A stretch of 64,000 nucleotides of DNA from NCBI GenBank assembly GCA_038040485.1, contig JBBPIE010000011.1, positions 1-64,000 on the forward strand, read 5' to 3'. Made by a program: the position numbers and the translations under genes. The notes beneath the pieces are model-generated. The model did no database searches, was not told the DNA's origin, and was given only the letters and a program-made list of their open reading frames with translations. Numbering within the stretch: the stretch's first letter is position 1; each line of letters opens with the position of its first letter. This document shows, in pieces, positions 1-10,100 of the stretch. Origin of the DNA: Onstottus_B arcticum. Lineage in GTDB: Bacteria; Acidobacteriota; Blastocatellia; UBA7656.

Positions 1-184
1 GGGCCGCGTAGCGGCTACCTATTCGATAGCCTGCACAACCAGAGAGGGCCCGGGCCGCGTAGCGGCTACCTATCTTTGGAAAACGTCAGCCGCCACGCCG
101 CAAAAGCTGGGCACAGGTACCCGCTACGCGGCCGCGCCCGAGGATCGTTGTACGCTGCTATCGATAGGAAACCGCTACGCGGCC
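1..184. repeat. GC-rich palindromic repeat cluster
   Basis: Several copies of GCCGCGTAGCGGCTACCTAT and its inverse occur, joined to TATCGATAG. Each copy can fold (GCCGC/GCGGC stem, TATCGATA palindrome). The same element forms the array around the assembly gap near 31.5-32.0 kb, so it is a dispersed genomic repeat. No gene is supported here. Confidence 0.8.
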
Positions 185-251
185 AACGCAATTCTCGCGA
201 ACCCGCGAAATCTGGGCGCGAACAGCGGCGCGATTTGCAAACTGTCTTTTC

Positions 252-655
252 ATGCTCAAAGCGACTTCAAATCTAGGAACATTTCGAGTAGGCACGCCTC
301 GCGAACGTGGAGAAGGCCTGCGAGTCGGCACAGTGCGCTTTCTGCCGCGCGGCGTGAAGAAAGAAGACTACGCGCGATTGGACTACTTCGACGTGTGGTT
401 CCCGCGCTTGCCCCGAGCTCAGAGTTGCTCAAGTGGATGAAGAGCCGCGATTGGCCGAGCGAGCAAGTCCGATGGTCGAAGTTCAAAGAGCGCTACACAG
501 CCGAGATGAAGAAGACCGACGCGCGCCAGGCTATCAAGCTTCTGGCAGAGTTAGCGCGCGCGACTCCGGTGAGCATCGGGTGCTACTGCGAGAACGAGTC
601 GTTCTGTCATCGCTCGATACTCCAAGAGTTGATCGAACGCGCCGCGAACGTTTGA
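252..655 (+). pseudogene. DUF488 family protein, frameshifted
   Basis: Two overlapping frames together make one DUF488-type protein. The first (from ATG 252) carries the family motif RFLPRGVKKEDY. The second carries LAPSSELLKW, a Lys/Trp-rich stretch and the C-terminal CYCENESFCHRSIL motif. Codons run TTG (408-410) then CCC; one extra G after position 410 would restore LAPSSELL, so a single-base deletion separates the halves. DUF488 proteins are small, of unknown biochemical role. This may be a true pseudogene or an assembly error. Another plus-strand frame over 433-807 is a shadow. Confidence 0.75.
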
Positions 656-830
656 GTGCAGGACGGATAGCCACTCACGATGAAATCGCAACGATGATTT
701 GTCTCTACCACACCGCGACTACGCCGATTTCGCCGGACGTGCTGATCAGGTTCTCGCTCGACGCGGACAGCTCTGCGGAGGAGATGAAAACTGCGTTGTC
801 GCTTTAGAGCGGGCATGCTTCGGATAAGAG

Positions 831-1082
831 ATGAAATACGAATTGTTCACTCGAGTCGCGCTGAATACCGATCTGCCGCAATACGGACTCCGTAGCGGGG
901 ACATCGCAACAGTCGTCGAGGAGCATCCCGGACGGCCTGGCCAGGAACCGGGCTACAGCCTCGAGGTGTTTAATGCCGTCGGGGACACGGTTGCGGTAGT
1001 CACAGTCCGTGAGTCTGAGATCGTGCCGCTCAACGCCAACGAACTCTTGCATGTCCGCCCCTTGGCGGAAGCCTCGCGTTGA
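831..1082 (+). CDS. DUF4926 domain protein
   Basis: This 83-residue protein matches the DUF4926 pattern from memory: a start like KYELFTRVALNTDLP, then GLRSGDIATVVEEH, and a C-terminal half built around YSLEVFNAVGDTVAVVTV. The family is a small all-beta domain, often found beside toxin-antitoxin or restriction genes; its function is unknown. It lies 175 nt downstream of the broken DUF488 gene on the same strand, and converges with the HEPN gene at 1134. No strong ribosome binding site is visible. Identification is by pattern only. Confidence 0.75.
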   Translation: MKYELFTRVALNTDLPQYGLRSGDIATVVEEHPGRPGQEPGYSLEVFNAVGDTVAVVTVRESEIVPLNANELLHVRPLAEASR

Positions 1083-1133
1083 TTCACTCCGCTGCACCCA
1101 GCGACTTCCAGCGGCCGATCTGTTCGGCAAGGT

Positions 1134-1532
1134 TCACGGGTGCGCCTCCTCGGGCAAGAGTCGGTGGATCGCACGGCGCAAGTCTTTCACAGTTTCAAGC
1201 GCCGACAGGACTTCTTCACGATCGGGGTACAAGGTCGCGTCGTAGCGCATCTCCACTGCATACGAACTCAATCCAAGGAGACGTTCGCGGAAAGAGTCCA
1301 AGTCAGGGTGGTCAGGAAGGACCAGATCGAGCAGAGCTTCCAGGTCGTGAGTCCGTGGATATTCGACTCCGCGCGAAGCAAGCAATGCCTTGAGCAGCTT
1401 CTCAGCCGCCTGCTGAAGATGAAAAGCAATAGTGTCAAGCGGTCCATCGTGCTCCATCACAATTTCTGCCGTGCGTAAGTCGTGTTCGGCCTTAGTTCCC
1501 AAACCTCGCGCGAGGTCAAGCGCGCTTTTCAT
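1134..1532 (-). CDS. HEPN domain protein (toxin half of HEPN/MNT pair)
   Basis: The 132-residue product has the HEPN hallmarks: an N-terminal helix with KAEHDLRTAE, then FHLQQAAEKLLKALLAS, then PRTHDLEALLD and a C-terminal ALETVKDLRRAI helix. HEPN proteins paired with minimal nucleotidyltransferases (MNT) are type VII or type II-like toxins, often RNases. The classical R-x4-6-H RNase motif is not obvious; the segment MRYDATLY stands in its usual place, so activity is uncertain. The ATG at 1532 is chosen because it lies inside the MNT stop region (17-nt overlap) and removes an unlikely N-terminal extension. It is co-transcribed with the MNT gene upstream. Confidence 0.85.
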   Translation of the reverse strand: MKSALDLARGLGTKAEHDLRTAEIVMEHDGPLDTIAFHLQQAAEKLLKALLASRGVEYPRTHDLEALLDLVLPDHPDLDSFRERLLGLSSYAVEMRYDATLYPDREEVLSALETVKDLRRAIHRLLPEEAHP

Positions 1533-1848
1533 AGAGCACTCTCCCTTCGCGCAGAGCGCGGGTGGCAACATAGTTCTGAACGCCTGCCCAATCTCTAATC
1601 TCGCTCGGGGTTCGCCAGATGATGTCTTTAGGAACACCGAGTCCAGTCAATGCACGATAGGCGGGTATCACTCGCCGGTGAGGAGGTTCATCGGAGTCCT
1701 TGATCACCAGGAGATCGACGTCGCTGTCGGGCTTAGCATCCCCGCGAGCTCTGCTGCCGAAGAGGATTATGCGGTCAGGATCGATGGCCTCGACTAGCCT
1801 GCGGACCATTTCCTGAAGAACGGATTCATCTGCGATGACTTGTGCCAC
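1516..1848 (-). CDS. mntA: MNT nucleotidyltransferase antitoxin
   Basis: This 110-residue minimal nucleotidyltransferase has the catalytic signature GSRARG (residues 31-36) followed by SDVDLLV (42-48), giving the two metal-binding Asp residues. In HEPN/MNT modules this enzyme neutralises the HEPN toxin, in the best known case by adding AMP groups to it. The start is GTG at 1848, with AAGGA about 10 nt upstream. The gene overlaps the downstream HEPN gene by 17 nt, the usual operon form. Family assignment is firm; the exact modification is inference. Confidence 0.88.
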   Translation of the reverse strand: MAQVIADESVLQEMVRRLVEAIDPDRIILFGSRARGDAKPDSDVDLLVIKDSDEPPHRRVIPAYRALTGLGVPKDIIWRTPSEIRDWAGVQNYVATRALREGRVLYEKRA

Positions 1849-1921
1849 GGTCTTATTTTCCTTCCTCGAAGGCGCACTTGGTCAGCAGGTCTCGGGGGAT
1901 CTTCTTGACTATCACAGCCCC

Positions 1922-4750
1922 TCAGAGCTGAAAGACCTTCAAAACTTCGTCGCCGTAGTGGTTGATCACCTTGACGGCGATCTTGCCCGTCTTTGGGCGA
2001 GGGAAAGGGCGGCTGACCGTTTGATAAAGACTCGACCAGGCCGCTTCGTCGATCTCGGCTCTAAGCGCTCGCTTCAGCTTCTCGTAAGGCTCGCCTGCTC
2101 CGGTGAAATAGGCGTGGCGTACAAAGAAGCTCTCACCGTTGTAGTCCGTGTCGATGAACCAACATGCCAGATCGTCGGTCGATGACGAGCGTATCTCGCC
2201 GGTAGTCGGGTCGTAGATGTCCAGCCCCTTGATCTCCACAGTAATCGTGCCGTCCTTCTGGTCGTGAACGTCTACGTCGGGTTCGCCGAAGACCATGAAC
2301 AGATTGCCGGCGCCAGTCTTCTTGAGTAGCTCATCGCCCATTGCAAGGTCTGGGTTCATGCGCGCGGGCAGGACCGTGAGCTTGCCGTAGCGCTTCACTT
2401 CTTCCGCAACATGCGGGTCGAAGGCGAAGCCACAGACGACAAGCAAGTCGAAGCCGATGCCCTGCACAGCCTCTTTCGCTGCCTCTTTGACCTGTTGCGG
2501 GCCGACCGTTCCGTGCTCGGGTCCAAGCGAAACAGCCACACGCTTGAGCTTTCCGTCGCGGTCGGTGAACGTCCCGGCGGCGTTGATCCAAACACCGGCG
2601 TGGCTGTCGAGCGTTTCGAAGACAAGGCGCTCGTTCTTCCGAGTATTCTGAACTCCGGCCTTCTTGAGGTTCTCAAGAATCATCGACGCGAAGTCCTGAT
2701 TGCGGCGACCCTCTTTTTCAGAGACCGTCCCGTCCATGTTCTCGTCGGCGGCGAGCACTCGGTGAGGCGAAAGGCTCTCGACTGTGAACGGCCCGGAGAC
2801 ACGGATGCGTTTGTTGTCTTCGTAGGGCTGGTCGTAGAGCAATTCGGTGTCGGCACGTTTTGCGATGCTGGCGTCGATCTCACGCTGCCTCTCGCGCCGC
2901 AAGCGCCAAAATTCAGAGTGCGCGGCTTTCGCTTGCTGAGGCCACTTGTCGTCGGCCTCGCGTGGCACTTCCCACTCTTCCCAATTCTTCTTCAGTGTCT
3001 TGTTGAGGGTTGCTCGCGCGGCGTTCTGTTTCGGCTGCCAGCGTTCGTGAATCGCGTCGATCTCTTCGTTGTTGGCGATGGACTTGAGCGTGATATGCGG
3101 GACTCGCTTATTGACGAAGCCCTTCTTGATGTCCCCTTCGGTCTTGTACTCGGGCGCGATTCTTCCTGTTGCTTCGGCTTCCTTCTGAACGCCTTCAGGC
3201 GAATCGGCGAGAAGATAGTAAGGAAATTTCGCCGCCATCAACCGCGTGCGAGCGAGCGCTAGTGCTACTCGGCTGGTGTCGATAGTCATCCAACGTCGAC
3301 CACACGACTCCGCAACATGCGCTGTCGTTCCGCTGCCGCACGTTGGGTCGAGCACCAGATCGCCGGGGTCGGTTGCCATAAGGAGGCATCGCGAAATAGC
3401 TTTCTCTGCGGTCTGAACAACGTAAACCTGGTCTTCCGTGAAGCTGCCGGTCCCGGTGTCCATCCAAATGTTGTCGAGTTCGGTGGTGGGATTGTCTTCC
3501 GAGAGCAAGAGCGTTCCAAGCGCCTTACCGGATTTGAGAAGGCGGCTCAGAGACGCAAGCTTGTCCATTTCTTTGTCAGCTGCTGGATCGTAGCTCCAAT
3601 GGCGTCCCTCTGACGGGTAGAATATCTCGCCCTGGAACCTATAGGGCCCGCTCCGATTCTCCTGGGCACCTTGTGATGTGGACGGGCCGATTCGACAGAT
3701 CTTCCAGCCCTGCGGAATCGGTTGTGTTCCTTCCAATTCCTCTTTCCTCATCTTCCTGATGGTTGCGAGGTCAGGTGAAACCAGGGATGTGTATTGCTTT
3801 GCGCCAATTTCGCCGGGAACTTTTGTCCTTAGAATCCGGCGAAATTTCTGCAGCTCTGGGGTCTTCGCATAAACTATGAGGTAGTCCACAACGGACTGAA
3901 TTCGGGCGGCGCCTTGCGAGCTTGTCTTGTAGAAGACGATCGTACCGGCGTAGTTGTCACTGCCGAAGACCTCATCTAAGAGACTCCGGACAAGGTGTAC
4001 GTTCTCTTCGCCGATCTGTACAAATATGCTTCCGGTTTCAGTGAGTAGCTCGAGAGCAACATAAAAGCGGTCGCGCAAGTAAGCCAGATAAGAATGAATG
4101 CCGAGCTTCCACGTGTCGCGGAAGGCGCGAATCTGTTCGGGCTGTCGCGTCGCATCTTCCGCCTTCCCGTCTTTCACGTCGCGCTTGCGAGTTGAAACCT
4201 GCCAGTTCGAACCGAACTTGATTCCGTAGGGCGGGTCGATGTATATCATCTGCACCTTGCCCTTGAGACCTTCCTTCTCCGCTAGCGAAGTCATCACCAG
4301 CAACGAGTCGCCAAGGATCATTCGATTCGACCAATGCGGCTGGCTCTCAGACTCGTGGGTGTAGAAGTCCACCTTCTTTTCAAAGTCGTCCTCGATGCCG
4401 TTGAAGTCCGCGAACAAGCTCGCCTGATAAGCGGTCCACTTCTCCGCAACGCCTTCGCCGGTCGGCGCAGCGTGTGCGCGCAGGTCTTCTATCAACGCCT
4501 GGGGATGAATCTTCTCCTGGATGTAGATCGGCACCACGGGCACGGCGAGATCGCTCGCGTCCTGCTCGTCTTTGCCTTTCCAGACGAGTTGCGGATCGAG
4601 CGACGGATCGCGGGGATAGAGCATAGTCTTCGGCGCGTTCTCGTCCTCGGCCACAAAGTCGCGCAACTCTTCGGTAGGAATATTCGCGCGCTTGTCCTTG
4701 TGTTTGATCGAGTCGACCTGCGTCTTCGATTCTTTCTTGCTTCGCGCCAT
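1922..4750 (-). CDS. Type III-like DNA methyltransferase (Mod)
   Basis: This 942-residue beta-class amino-methyltransferase has DPPY (motif IV) at 172-175 before the AdoMet-binding motif I, DPTCGSGTT at 468-476. This is the order of type III Mod enzymes, which make N6-methyladenine or N4-methylcytosine. The long C-terminal third (about 650-942) has no motif I recognise and probably serves target recognition and contact with the helicase subunit. The start ATG at 4750 leaves a 25-nt gap to the upstream gene; the longer frame would overlap it. It is last in a four-gene operon with the helicase-nuclease at 7131. It should modify host DNA at the site cut by that partner. Confidence 0.9.
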   Translation of the reverse strand: MARSKKESKTQVDSIKHKDKRANIPTEELRDFVAEDENAPKTMLYPRDPSLDPQLVWKGKDEQDASDLAVPVVPIYIQEKIHPQALIEDLRAHAAPTGEGVAEKWTAYQASLFADFNGIEDDFEKKVDFYTHESESQPHWSNRMILGDSLLVMTSLAEKEGLKGKVQMIYIDPPYGIKFGSNWQVSTRKRDVKDGKAEDATRQPEQIRAFRDTWKLGIHSYLAYLRDRFYVALELLTETGSIFVQIGEENVHLVRSLLDEVFGSDNYAGTIVFYKTSSQGAARIQSVVDYLIVYAKTPELQKFRRILRTKVPGEIGAKQYTSLVSPDLATIRKMRKEELEGTQPIPQGWKICRIGPSTSQGAQENRSGPYRFQGEIFYPSEGRHWSYDPAADKEMDKLASLSRLLKSGKALGTLLLSEDNPTTELDNIWMDTGTGSFTEDQVYVVQTAEKAISRCLLMATDPGDLVLDPTCGSGTTAHVAESCGRRWMTIDTSRVALALARTRLMAAKFPYYLLADSPEGVQKEAEATGRIAPEYKTEGDIKKGFVNKRVPHITLKSIANNEEIDAIHERWQPKQNAARATLNKTLKKNWEEWEVPREADDKWPQQAKAAHSEFWRLRRERQREIDASIAKRADTELLYDQPYEDNKRIRVSGPFTVESLSPHRVLAADENMDGTVSEKEGRRNQDFASMILENLKKAGVQNTRKNERLVFETLDSHAGVWINAAGTFTDRDGKLKRVAVSLGPEHGTVGPQQVKEAAKEAVQGIGFDLLVVCGFAFDPHVAEEVKRYGKLTVLPARMNPDLAMGDELLKKTGAGNLFMVFGEPDVDVHDQKDGTITVEIKGLDIYDPTTGEIRSSSTDDLACWFIDTDYNGESFFVRHAYFTGAGEPYEKLKRALRAEIDEAAWSSLYQTVSRPFPRPKTGKIAVKVINHYGDEVLKVFQL

Positions 4751-4775
4751 CTGGTCCTGTGCTCTCGACTCTACC

Positions 4776-5837
4776 TCAGTCTTCCTCCGCGGTCGGCTCT
4801 GGTAAGTTATCGAGCAAGGGCATTCTTCGTGGCTCCGGTCTACTGGCGTCGAACTTGATGCGCCGGTCTTCAAGCCAGTTCAAGAAAGCGTCTTTCTCAT
4901 CGGCTAACTCCCATCGAATCCTCAAGGTGCTTCCATCCAAGGTGATGGAGCGTTGCCTCTGTTGCCAATGGTCACGTATACGTTTGAATAGGTTCTCGCG
5001 AACAAGCAGTCGAAGACTTCTTTGACGTGCGCCACCAAGGAATTCAAAGACCCGGTCGCTTGTCCTCATTAACAGTTCATCGACGGTAATCTCATACTCC
5101 TGATTAACTGGAAGGCTCTGCACATCACAAAGCAAACGCGCCCGTACCTGATCCAGGATGACGCGCCTGTAGAAATCACGATTGTCGGTGTTCGGACAGT
5201 CTTCTTCCGAGAATACAAGTATGAGTGGGCTAGGATCGGTGTGCGATTCGAGATCATCGATGATACTTATTGAGTCCGCACTTTCACCTACATAATCTTT
5301 GAACACGGAATCCCAGATATAGATCAGCTCGTGGTCGGCGATCCTAAGACCGTGACATGAGAAGGAACCCGGCTCTAAGCCCTGGCCACTTAGTTCCCCG
5401 GCGAGATCAGAGAGGCAGTCGAACATCAACGCTCGCTTGTCGTCGGGAACGACATAACAGAGCAAGGATGAAGTGAGCGGAGCAAGCACCTCAGCGAAGG
5501 CCGGTCCGGTCGCCAAGAGATGACCGCGCGCCTGCTTTGAGTTACTACTGTCAGGACTAAATGAGTCGGCTTTTGCTTCGAAGTACAGTGCCTTTCCGTT
5601 GCGAGTGCGGGCCAGAATTAGTTCCGGTTCGGGCGCGAGCTTGATACTCAAGCTCGACTCTCGTGCTGCCTTTGATGTCTCTTCAGGAAGCGGAAAGGGC
5701 TGCTGGATGTAGATCGTCTTGAAACCGTGTTCGAAGAATACAGGACGGACACGGTAACCCTCGGTTGGCTGCTCTTTCGCCATCCAGAGTAGAATGTTTA
5801 GCTGAAACGTGGGATCCCGAACTAAGTCAACGTTCAT
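4776..5837 (-). CDS. Unknown protein with PD-(D/E)XK-like core, in RM operon
   Basis: I do not recognise the family of this 353-residue protein. Residues 70-76 (EPELILA), 86-89 (FEAK) and 101-107 (KQARGHL) are spaced like motifs II, III and the following helix of PD-(D/E)XK nucleases: acidic residue, E-x-K, then Gln on the next helix. The first acid is Glu rather than Asp. The rest has no clear motif, signal peptide or membrane segment; the tail is Pro/Glu-rich. The ATG at 5837 overlaps the upstream gene by 11 nt and the methyltransferase follows 25 nt on, so it is translationally tied to the restriction operon. It may be a third nuclease or specificity subunit; this is inference. Confidence 0.8.
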   Translation of the reverse strand: MNVDLVRDPTFQLNILLWMAKEQPTEGYRVRPVFFEHGFKTIYIQQPFPLPEETSKAARESSLSIKLAPEPELILARTRNGKALYFEAKADSFSPDSSNSKQARGHLLATGPAFAEVLAPLTSSLLCYVVPDDKRALMFDCLSDLAGELSGQGLEPGSFSCHGLRIADHELIYIWDSVFKDYVGESADSISIIDDLESHTDPSPLILVFSEEDCPNTDNRDFYRRVILDQVRARLLCDVQSLPVNQEYEITVDELLMRTSDRVFEFLGGARQRSLRLLVRENLFKRIRDHWQQRQRSITLDGSTLRIRWELADEKDAFLNWLEDRRIKFDASRPEPRRMPLLDNLPEPTAEED

Positions 5838-7113
5838 GTCCGTCCGATTCCTGAAGGTTAGGTGACCACTGACTCACAAGCGAATCGAATGGTTCGGAGC
5901 CTACCCATGCATGTATCTTGGGCGATACGTAGTGCTGAATGTTTGCGACTAGGCGATGGAAAGTATTGCCGCATGTGCCGACCGGTAGAATCGCAACCAA
6001 CTGCTTCGCGGTTATTTCCAGATTGATCGGTTGCCAAAGATGCCGGTCCGCACCATAGACATGCACTTTCGAAGGTCCAAGGCGAATCGGATCCCCCCAG
6101 AGCTTAAATCGGTTCCTCTTTTGAAAGGCAAGTTGAACCCAACGGTCGAACGTCGCCGTTGATAACGGCTCCTCAAATCTTACGATCAGCGGAACGCCTT
6201 TCACTCCAGTTTGCAGGGATCTCTCATCCGAGATCTGATGCCACGCGCTGTGTTCCGTGGATACGAGGATGGATTTGTATATTCGATACAAGTATCTGAC
6301 GGTGTTGCGGTGATCTTCAAAGCTATCTGTTCGGTTTGTTATCCGGCCCGTCTGGAAAAGCTCATGGCTTCCGTGTCCGACTCGGGACGGCAAGCGTAGC
6401 GCGTACAAGGCGTGCAAGGGATCGTAAATCGTCTGAAGCCCTCTCAAGGCCAATCTTATTTTGCCAATTCGATCTCCCATTTCGAATCTCGCATTACGAA
6501 CCTCTGTTTCGAACCTATCGTCAATGATCGCGCTTTCGTCGTCAAAGTCCTCCTCATTAGATTGTTCGGACACTGGGTCAATCGAAGCGGAGTCCTCTGG
6601 CATTTCAAAGATACTCTTATGCCTAAAGACAAGCTTCCCATAGCAACTGTCACCTCGTCTCGAAATGTCCTTGTCCCACAACGCCTGAAGCAGCGGGCTG
6701 CTGTACCAGGTTGCATCCAAATCCGGATGTTGAATCCAACCCTCCACCCGTCTCTTGGCGAACGTAGCATCGTCGCACGTGTAGTATGCGAAGAACCTCT
6801 CGTCGTATTGCTCCAAGAATCCGGTCGTTATCGACCTCATGCGATTTGTTTCCGGATCCAGCACATCGAACGTCAACCCCATGAAGTTCTCGTCCAGCAA
6901 CCGCACACTCGCACCAAGGCTTGCAAAGATTTCGCCAGGAGCTTTGGGATGGCCGTTTTCATGACTCGCTACGTGCTCCAACAAGAACGTCTTCACGAGG
7001 GGCACACGAACGCGGCGCTGGTCCAGTCCTTCCTTGCCTTCTTCAGAAATACCGTTGAAGAAACGGTAGACGTCGAAACGATCCTTTGGGTTGTCAGGTG
7101 CTAATCTGAGCAT
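5827..7113 (-). CDS. Unknown 428-aa protein, second gene of RM operon
   Basis: No family is recognised. The protein is soluble, starting MLRLAPDNPKDRFDVYRFFNG, with an acidic patch around residues 180-200 (many Asp/Glu) and several aromatic, Arg-rich stretches (TVRYLYRIYKS, FQKRNRFKLWG). The ATG at 7113 is chosen because it leaves a 17-nt gap from the helicase stop at 7131; the longer frame would run into the helicase gene. Its stop overlaps the next start by 11 nt. Position between the helicase-nuclease and methyltransferase genes points to a dedicated partner of the restriction complex, but no activity can be read from the sequence. Confidence 0.8.
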   Translation of the reverse strand: MLRLAPDNPKDRFDVYRFFNGISEEGKEGLDQRRVRVPLVKTFLLEHVASHENGHPKAPGEIFASLGASVRLLDENFMGLTFDVLDPETNRMRSITTGFLEQYDERFFAYYTCDDATFAKRRVEGWIQHPDLDATWYSSPLLQALWDKDISRRGDSCYGKLVFRHKSIFEMPEDSASIDPVSEQSNEEDFDDESAIIDDRFETEVRNARFEMGDRIGKIRLALRGLQTIYDPLHALYALRLPSRVGHGSHELFQTGRITNRTDSFEDHRNTVRYLYRIYKSILVSTEHSAWHQISDERSLQTGVKGVPLIVRFEEPLSTATFDRWVQLAFQKRNRFKLWGDPIRLGPSKVHVYGADRHLWQPINLEITAKQLVAILPVGTCGNTFHRLVANIQHYVSPKIHAWVGSEPFDSLVSQWSPNLQESDGHER

Positions 7114-7130
7114 AGTGGAGTCCCATGGTG

Positions 7131-10100
7131 TCAGACGTTCGCTCGTTTGGCTAGTAGCGCACGAATCCCTGTCGCCGCATCCCAAGGGTCGGTGATCTCG
7201 ATGAAATTCCAGCGACCGAAGCCTCCGTGATTGTTGACCGCTGGAACCCACAACGTTTTCGCAGTGCTCACTTTCGCGGCTTTGTCTTTCTTCGGCTCGC
7301 CCGACACTTCGACGAGCAAGTTCAGCAAATCGTCGCCGCCGTTACTGTCGTCAATCATCGCGATGAAATCGGGAGTGTACTGATGCTCTTCGCCGTTGAT
7401 CGTGTACGGAATCGTAAACCCGAGGTTATGATTCTTGACGTAACGCACTACCTCGTTCATCTCCTCAAGCGTTTCTGCCATCTTCTGCTCCCACGATTCG
7501 GTGTGCGCAACCACGTGCGAGACGTGACACTTGTCTTCGCGAGTTGAATACGTTGGACGGATCGTGTCGAAGCTGACGTACCTCGTTGAACCGACCGTAT
7601 CGTAGGGGCGCAGAATGGGCTTGAGTGTTGGCGCTCCGGGCTGAGCGCGCACGATGGCTTTGTATATCCGGTCGGCAGCGTCGTGCGAGAACTCAATCAT
7701 CAATAGCACCTGCGGAAACATGTTGTCCTTAAGCCTTACGTGCTCAGCCAGCCAGTCCCTTGTGATGCCCAGGACTTGCGGGAACAGCCAGGGGCGGTCG
7801 TTCCCGTCGTCATCGCGAAAGTATTTTTCAAGAGTCCGCTTTGCCAAGACGAACGCGACTTCATTGGGTCGTCGCCGTTTCAGGTCATCGAGGGTGTGAA
7901 CGCTGCTTTCGCCGACGATGGGATCCAGTTGAACCTTCGTCGGAAGGTCGGCTGTTGAGAGCACTAGCGTTGAGTCCTCGGCGAATCGAGCTTCCAAGCG
8001 TTCCCCCGGAATATCGTAACGATAGCCGACAAGTCGCGGAAAAGTGATCTCGCAAGCGACGCGCTCTTCAAGCGCACGCACGTGAGTAACAACCGGCCCC
8101 GGTTTGGGATCGCTGTTACTGCCACTGGTCGGGATGAAAGAGAACGGAACACCATAGACTTCCGCATACTCGGCCGGGAAGGCGTCGAGTTCGACCATCT
8201 GACCATTGACCTTGAGCTCGGTCTTCTCGGTTGCATAGCTCATACGCCGAAGACCTCGGCCGACAACCTGCTCGCACAGAAGCTGAGTGCCGAACGCTCG
8301 CACGCCGAGAATATGAGTGACGGTGTTGGCGTCCCATCCTTCCGTCAGCATCGACACGCTCACTACGCACTTGACATGTTCGCCTAACTTGCCGGGCTTG
8401 CCGACTGTGTTCATCACCTCGCGCAAGAGGTCTTCATCAGTCAGCGCTTCAGCATCGCGGCCGGGGAAGCGAGCGCGATACTCGGCTTTGAATTCTTCGA
8501 TCTCCCGCGCGGCGATCTTCTTGAAGTCATCGCTCATTGCATCGCCGGATTCCAGTTGCGTGCTATCCACGAGAATGGTGTTCGGACGATGCAACCATCC
8601 GCCGTTACCGTCATCATTTCTGAAAATGGGGAGCGCTCCGGCTTGAACTACTGTGCGGTCGCCGATTGGCTTCTCCCATCCGGCGACGTAGTCACAGACA
8701 AGCTTCGAGACATTTGTGTTGTTGCAAACGACTATGAAAACCGGCGGCGTAACACCCTTCGCGCGGGCATCCGCGTTTTGTTCCCAAACGCGGTAGTACT
8801 TTTCATAGTTGCTGTAAAGACTGTGCAAAGCGCCCTGCAGTTCAGCGGGGAGTTTAGGCTCGCCACCAACGGCTTCAGTACCTCGCCCCTTGCGGGGAAG
8901 GTCCTCCCGAATGCGCAGCCAGAGATCTCGATAGGTCGGCTGAGCGCCCAACATCGAATCGTCGGCCACTGGCACTCGCGGCACTTTGACTATGCCCGAC
9001 TCGATGGCATCGATAAGCGAAAAGTCAGATACAACCCACGGGAATAGAGTTCCTTCGGGCCAGCCTGAACCGCGCAAAAAGAAGGGCGTAGCCGATAGGT
9101 CGTAGATTCCTTTGACACCGATCTTCGCTTTCACGGCCTCAATGCCTGAAATCCAAATGCGGGCCTCCTGGTCGCGCTTCTCTGCCTCGCGGCGCTCATC
9201 ACCAACGAGCTTCTCTCCGTTGGCTTCCGGCCTTCGCCGATAGCAGTGATGCGCTTCGTCGTTGATGACGACGATATTCTTCTTGTTGCCAAGTTGACGA
9301 CAGACTCGCCGAACCATTTGATCGGGAGTTTCGGTAAAGAGTCCTCGATCTCCGTGCCCAAGAATTGATTTGGTTAGCTTGCCCGCTTTGACTGTCTCTC
9401 GCTGTTGAAAGGAGTGAAAGTTCGTGATGATGATCTTTGCCCGCTGGAGCAGTTCTAACTGTTCAGCGGTGACGATGTCTAGCTTGCGATAATAGTTCTC
9501 AGGGTCATTCGGCCAGAGCACCCGTAGGCGGTCTCGAATGGTTATGCCTGGCGTCACGATCAAGAACGCATCACTGAAGCGAGCGTCTTGAGTGTTAGCC
9601 ATCTTGTTCAAAGCCTGCCACGCGATGAGCATAGCCATGACGACTGTCTTACCAGAGCCCGTGGCCATCTTGGACGCGGTACGAGAGAGACCAGGGTTGG
9701 AAGTGCCGTTAGCAGCGCGAAGATCATTGGCTATCCAGGCATCGCCGTACTTGCTCGCGACTTCGGTTACGTAGATGAGTGACTCAAGAGCTTCGATCTG
9801 GCAGAAGAAGAGCTTTCGTTCTCGTTCGCTCTCCGTCCAGTAGTCGAGCAACCGCCGTGTAGTCGCAGTAATTCCTACATAGCCGCCAAGCCGCCAAAGC
9901 TTGACGCGCTCACGTACCTGGTTAACGAACCTATTTTCCTCGATACGATCTTGCGTCCACTCTGTTTCAAACTGAAGCTGCTTCCCCTTCTTCTTCGGCC
10001 GCGCGATGGGAATGAAGTAAGCACTAGAGCGGCGATCAGGCACGATCTCATCGGTGATCCCTTCTTCAGTGAAGCGGAAGTGGCGCTCAGGCGCAGCGAA

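Noticed and set aside
2411..3262. Long plus-strand frame over the methyltransferase gene
   Set aside because: Antisense shadow of a well-supported coding frame; no family motifs.
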